Of a stretch of 64,000 bases of DNA, positions 62,333-64,000 are shown one piece after another; positions within the stretch are counted from its first letter, which is position 1; every line of letters begins with the position of its first letter. The stretch is taken from NCBI GenBank assembly GCA_964649825.1, contig CAZYQW010000099.1, forward strand, positions 1 through 64,000. Reading direction: 5' to 3'. The DNA comes from CAZYQW01 sp964649825. GTDB lineage: Bacteria; Planctomycetota; B15-G4; JADJEK01. A model generated the notes under the pieces. The model was not told the DNA's origin. It saw only the letters and a list, made by a program, of their open reading frames with translations, and did no database searches. Both the position numbers and the translations under genes were made by a program.

Positions 62333-64000
62333 CTACTTCTCGTCGCTCGTCGAGTTCTCGAGCTCCGCTCGCACCTCGGCGATTCGGATCGTGAAGAGCC
62401 GGCTCGCGTCGTCCTCGGGGTTGTTCGCCTGAACGTTCACGAACGCCTCCTCCGCTCCGTCGAGATCACCCGAGAAGAACGAGACGTACCCCAACAGAAA
62501 GCGCGCGTCCCCGTCGGTCGGGTGCGCCTCGAGATACGCTCGGAGCGCGATCGTGTGCTCGGCGAGTTCGTCCGGATGGCCGTACAGCTCGTGGAGCGCG
62601 GTGCCGACGGTCGGCCATTGCGGGAGGATCTGCAATCCGCGCCGGATCATGAACGACGCGTCGCGGTACTGACCCAACGCGAGGAGTGCGTGGGCCAGCG
62701 CGAACTTCGGCACCGCGTTGTTCGGCTCGAGCATCATCGTGCGCCGGAACGCGTCCGCCGCGCCGGCGTAGTCGCCCGCCTTGAACGAGCGTCCGCCGCG
62801 CTCCAGCCACGTCACCGCGTCGCCGTTGCCCTGGAGCTCGTGAAGCTGGTTCGCGAGCTCGGGTGGAATCGATGGCTCCGCGTCCGGTGGCAGCGGCGCC
62901 ACGTCGGGCTCGATGTAGACCGGGCGGTACACCACGTACTGCGTGCTCGGATACGCGTACGGCACGTACTCCACGTACGTCGGATACGCGTAGGCGTGAT
63001 AGACGGGGTAATAGCCGAACCAGAAGTGGTACCAGTAGTGGTCGTGGAAGAAGGGGTGGTGGTGGAAGTGGAAGTGGTGCCAGTAATACGGGAAACCGAG
63101 GAACGGGTAGAAGAGCCCGTGGACGAGGCCATGAGCGAGGTGGTCGTCCCAATCGTCCCAGTAGTCGTCCCAGTGGTCGTCCCAATCATGGTCCTTGTGG
63201 TGCTTCTTGTCCTTCCAGTCCTTTGGCGCTCCTTCCGACTGCGGATCGGCGAACCCGCGACGCATGCGCTCGCGAAGGTCGTCGTTTCGCGCGAGCGACG
63301 TCCGTTCGGCGTCGCGCGTCGTCGTGGAACGCGAGCTGCCCCTCGTCGCGCTCGATGGCGATCGAGAAGCGACGTCGCGCGACGTCGGGCGCTCGACTCG
63401 CATCGATGCCGAGCTCGCACGAGACGACGCGCGGAACGCGGACGGCGCGATGCTCGGTCCGAGACGCGCGGTGAGGCCGCCCTCGGACGTGACGAACCCG
63501 TCCGCGACCCGCGGGAACGTGCCGGCCGTGGAGGAGGACCCGCGGAACGACGACGTCGGTCGCGTCGAACGTGCGGTCGCCCGAGAGAAGCCGCGGAACG
63601 ACTCGACGTCCATCGATCGACCGAGCCGGCTCGGACCGATCGTCCCGCCGCCCGACCCGACGCGACCGTAGCCGCGCTGCGACGCGCTCCGGTCGGAGGT
63701 GCGATCGTACGTCCGCTCCGACGGCCGGTACGTCGACGTCGAGCGGGACGAGCGCGTTCCGTACGATCGCGCCGCGGAGCCGCGCGCCGACGACGGACTC
63801 GGGGAGTACGAACGGCTCGATCGAAACGAGCGAGTCCCCGACGATGAGCGGGGAGTTCCGGAACGGAAGGAGCGGCTGGAGCCGAAGGATCGCGTGGGAG
63901 CGCCCGAGCTGAACGATCGACCCGACGACCGCGACGAGAAGGACCGCGACGATGAACCCGACGCGAAGGAGCGGGATCCTCCCCCTCCTCCCCCTCCACC
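62333..64000 (-). CDS. Low-complexity Ser/Arg, His/Trp/Tyr-rich TPR protein, 5' end cut by window edge
   Basis: The frame is open from the right edge to the stop at 62333 (555 codons visible); the first in-window ATG (63611-63613) is probably internal. The part nearest the edge is a run of Gly, then S-R-S-F/Y-type repeats (SRSFASGSSSRSFSSRSSGR, GTRSFRSSRSYSPSPSS). A middle section is extraordinarily rich in His, Asp, Trp and Tyr (KDHDWDDHWDDYWDDWDDH, YYWHHFHFHHHPFFHDHYWY). The last ~190 residues are regular TPR (AGDYAGAADAFRRTMMLEPN, GDARFLLGYVSFFSGDLDGA). Likely a cell-envelope or metal-binding scaffold; function unknown. Confidence 0.8.
   Translation of the reverse strand, partial: GGGGGGGGSRSFASGSSSRSFSSRSSGRSFSSGAPTRSFGSSRSFRSGTPRSSSGTRSFRSSRSYSPSPSSARGSAARSYGTRSSRSTSTYRPSERTYDRTSDRSASQRGYGRVGSGGGTIGPSRLGRSMDVESFRGFSRATARSTRPTSSFRGSSSTAGTFPRVADGFVTSEGGLTARLGPSIAPSAFRASSRASSASMRVERPTSRDVASRSPSSATRGSSRSTTTRDAERTSLARNDDLRERMRRGFADPQSEGAPKDWKDKKHHKDHDWDDHWDDYWDDWDDHLAHGLVHGLFYPFLGFPYYWHHFHFHHHPFFHDHYWYHFWFGYYPVYHAYAYPTYVEYVPYAYPSTQYVVYRPVYIEPDVAPLPPDAEPSIPPELANQLHELQGNGDAVTWLERGGRSFKAGDYAGAADAFRRTMMLEPNNAVPKFALAHALLALGQYRDASFMIRRGLQILPQWPTVGTALHELYGHPDELAEHTIALRAYLEAHPTDGDARFLLGYVSFFSGDLDGAEEAFVNVQANNPEDDASRLFTIRIAEVRAELENSTSDEK

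Overview
The window is very GC-rich, dense in genes, and looks like part of a planctomycete chromosome, probably from a Saltatorellus/Poly30-like lineage. Three observations support this. ECF-type sigma factors sit beside large membrane Ser/Thr kinases carrying TPR, WD40 or SUMF1 modules. There is a PVC-type membrane protein with a CxxCH haem site. One large secreted protein ends in the Ala/Gly/Pro-rich C-terminal domain common in that group. No rRNA, tRNA or CRISPR array was recognised.

Layout. 0-1.5 kb: argG (cut by the left edge) and argR, with candidate ARG boxes. 1.6-5.3 kb: an ECF sigma factor and a kinase-SUMF1 gene broken by a frameshift, then an FG-GAP protein fragment. 5.4-8.4 kb: a four-gene molybdate operon (MerR/TOBE regulator, modA, modB, modC), each junction overlapping. 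8.5-15.3 kb: a CocE-type hydrolase, an ATP-grasp ligase and a long secreted di-haem protein. 15.3-24.7 kb: a second ECF sigma factor, a secreted unknown, a TPR kinase, fhs and a propeller-like secreted protein. 25-31.8 kb: an M2 peptidase, a PVC haem protein, a selenocysteine-containing MsrA and a cysteine-desulfurase-like enzyme. 32-35.5 kb: a less GC-biased patch with a CxAxR sulfatase, a HAD fragment and a genuine formylglycine-generating enzyme. 35.7-41.7 kb: a secretin-N protein, a kinase-WD40-TPR giant and a divergent ECF sigma factor. 41.7-47.1 kb: a TetR-controlled ABC/HlyD/NodT efflux operon. 47.2-48.3 kb: a Y1 (RAYT-like) transposase inside long inverted repeats. 48.3-52.5 kb: an operon for the acetylcitrulline route of arginine synthesis. 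52.7-59.3 kb: a six-gene operon combining an ABC ATPase, a membrane TIR protein and exported TPR/unknown proteins. 59.3-62.2 kb: small proteins and a decayed two-component system. 62.3-64 kb: a low-complexity TPR protein cut by the right edge.

The two observations I rate highest are these. First, the msrA gene has TGA exactly at the catalytic cysteine codon, followed at the right distance by a perfect 7-bp stem-loop that fits a bacterial SECIS element. Second, the TIR/ABC operon has an orphan drug-export-type ATPase translationally coupled to a TIR-transmembrane protein where ABC permeases would be expected. Arginine genes at both ends of the window (argG/argR, and argF'-GNAT-argE') point to synthesis through N-acetylcitrulline under ArgR control; the pathway assignment is inferred.
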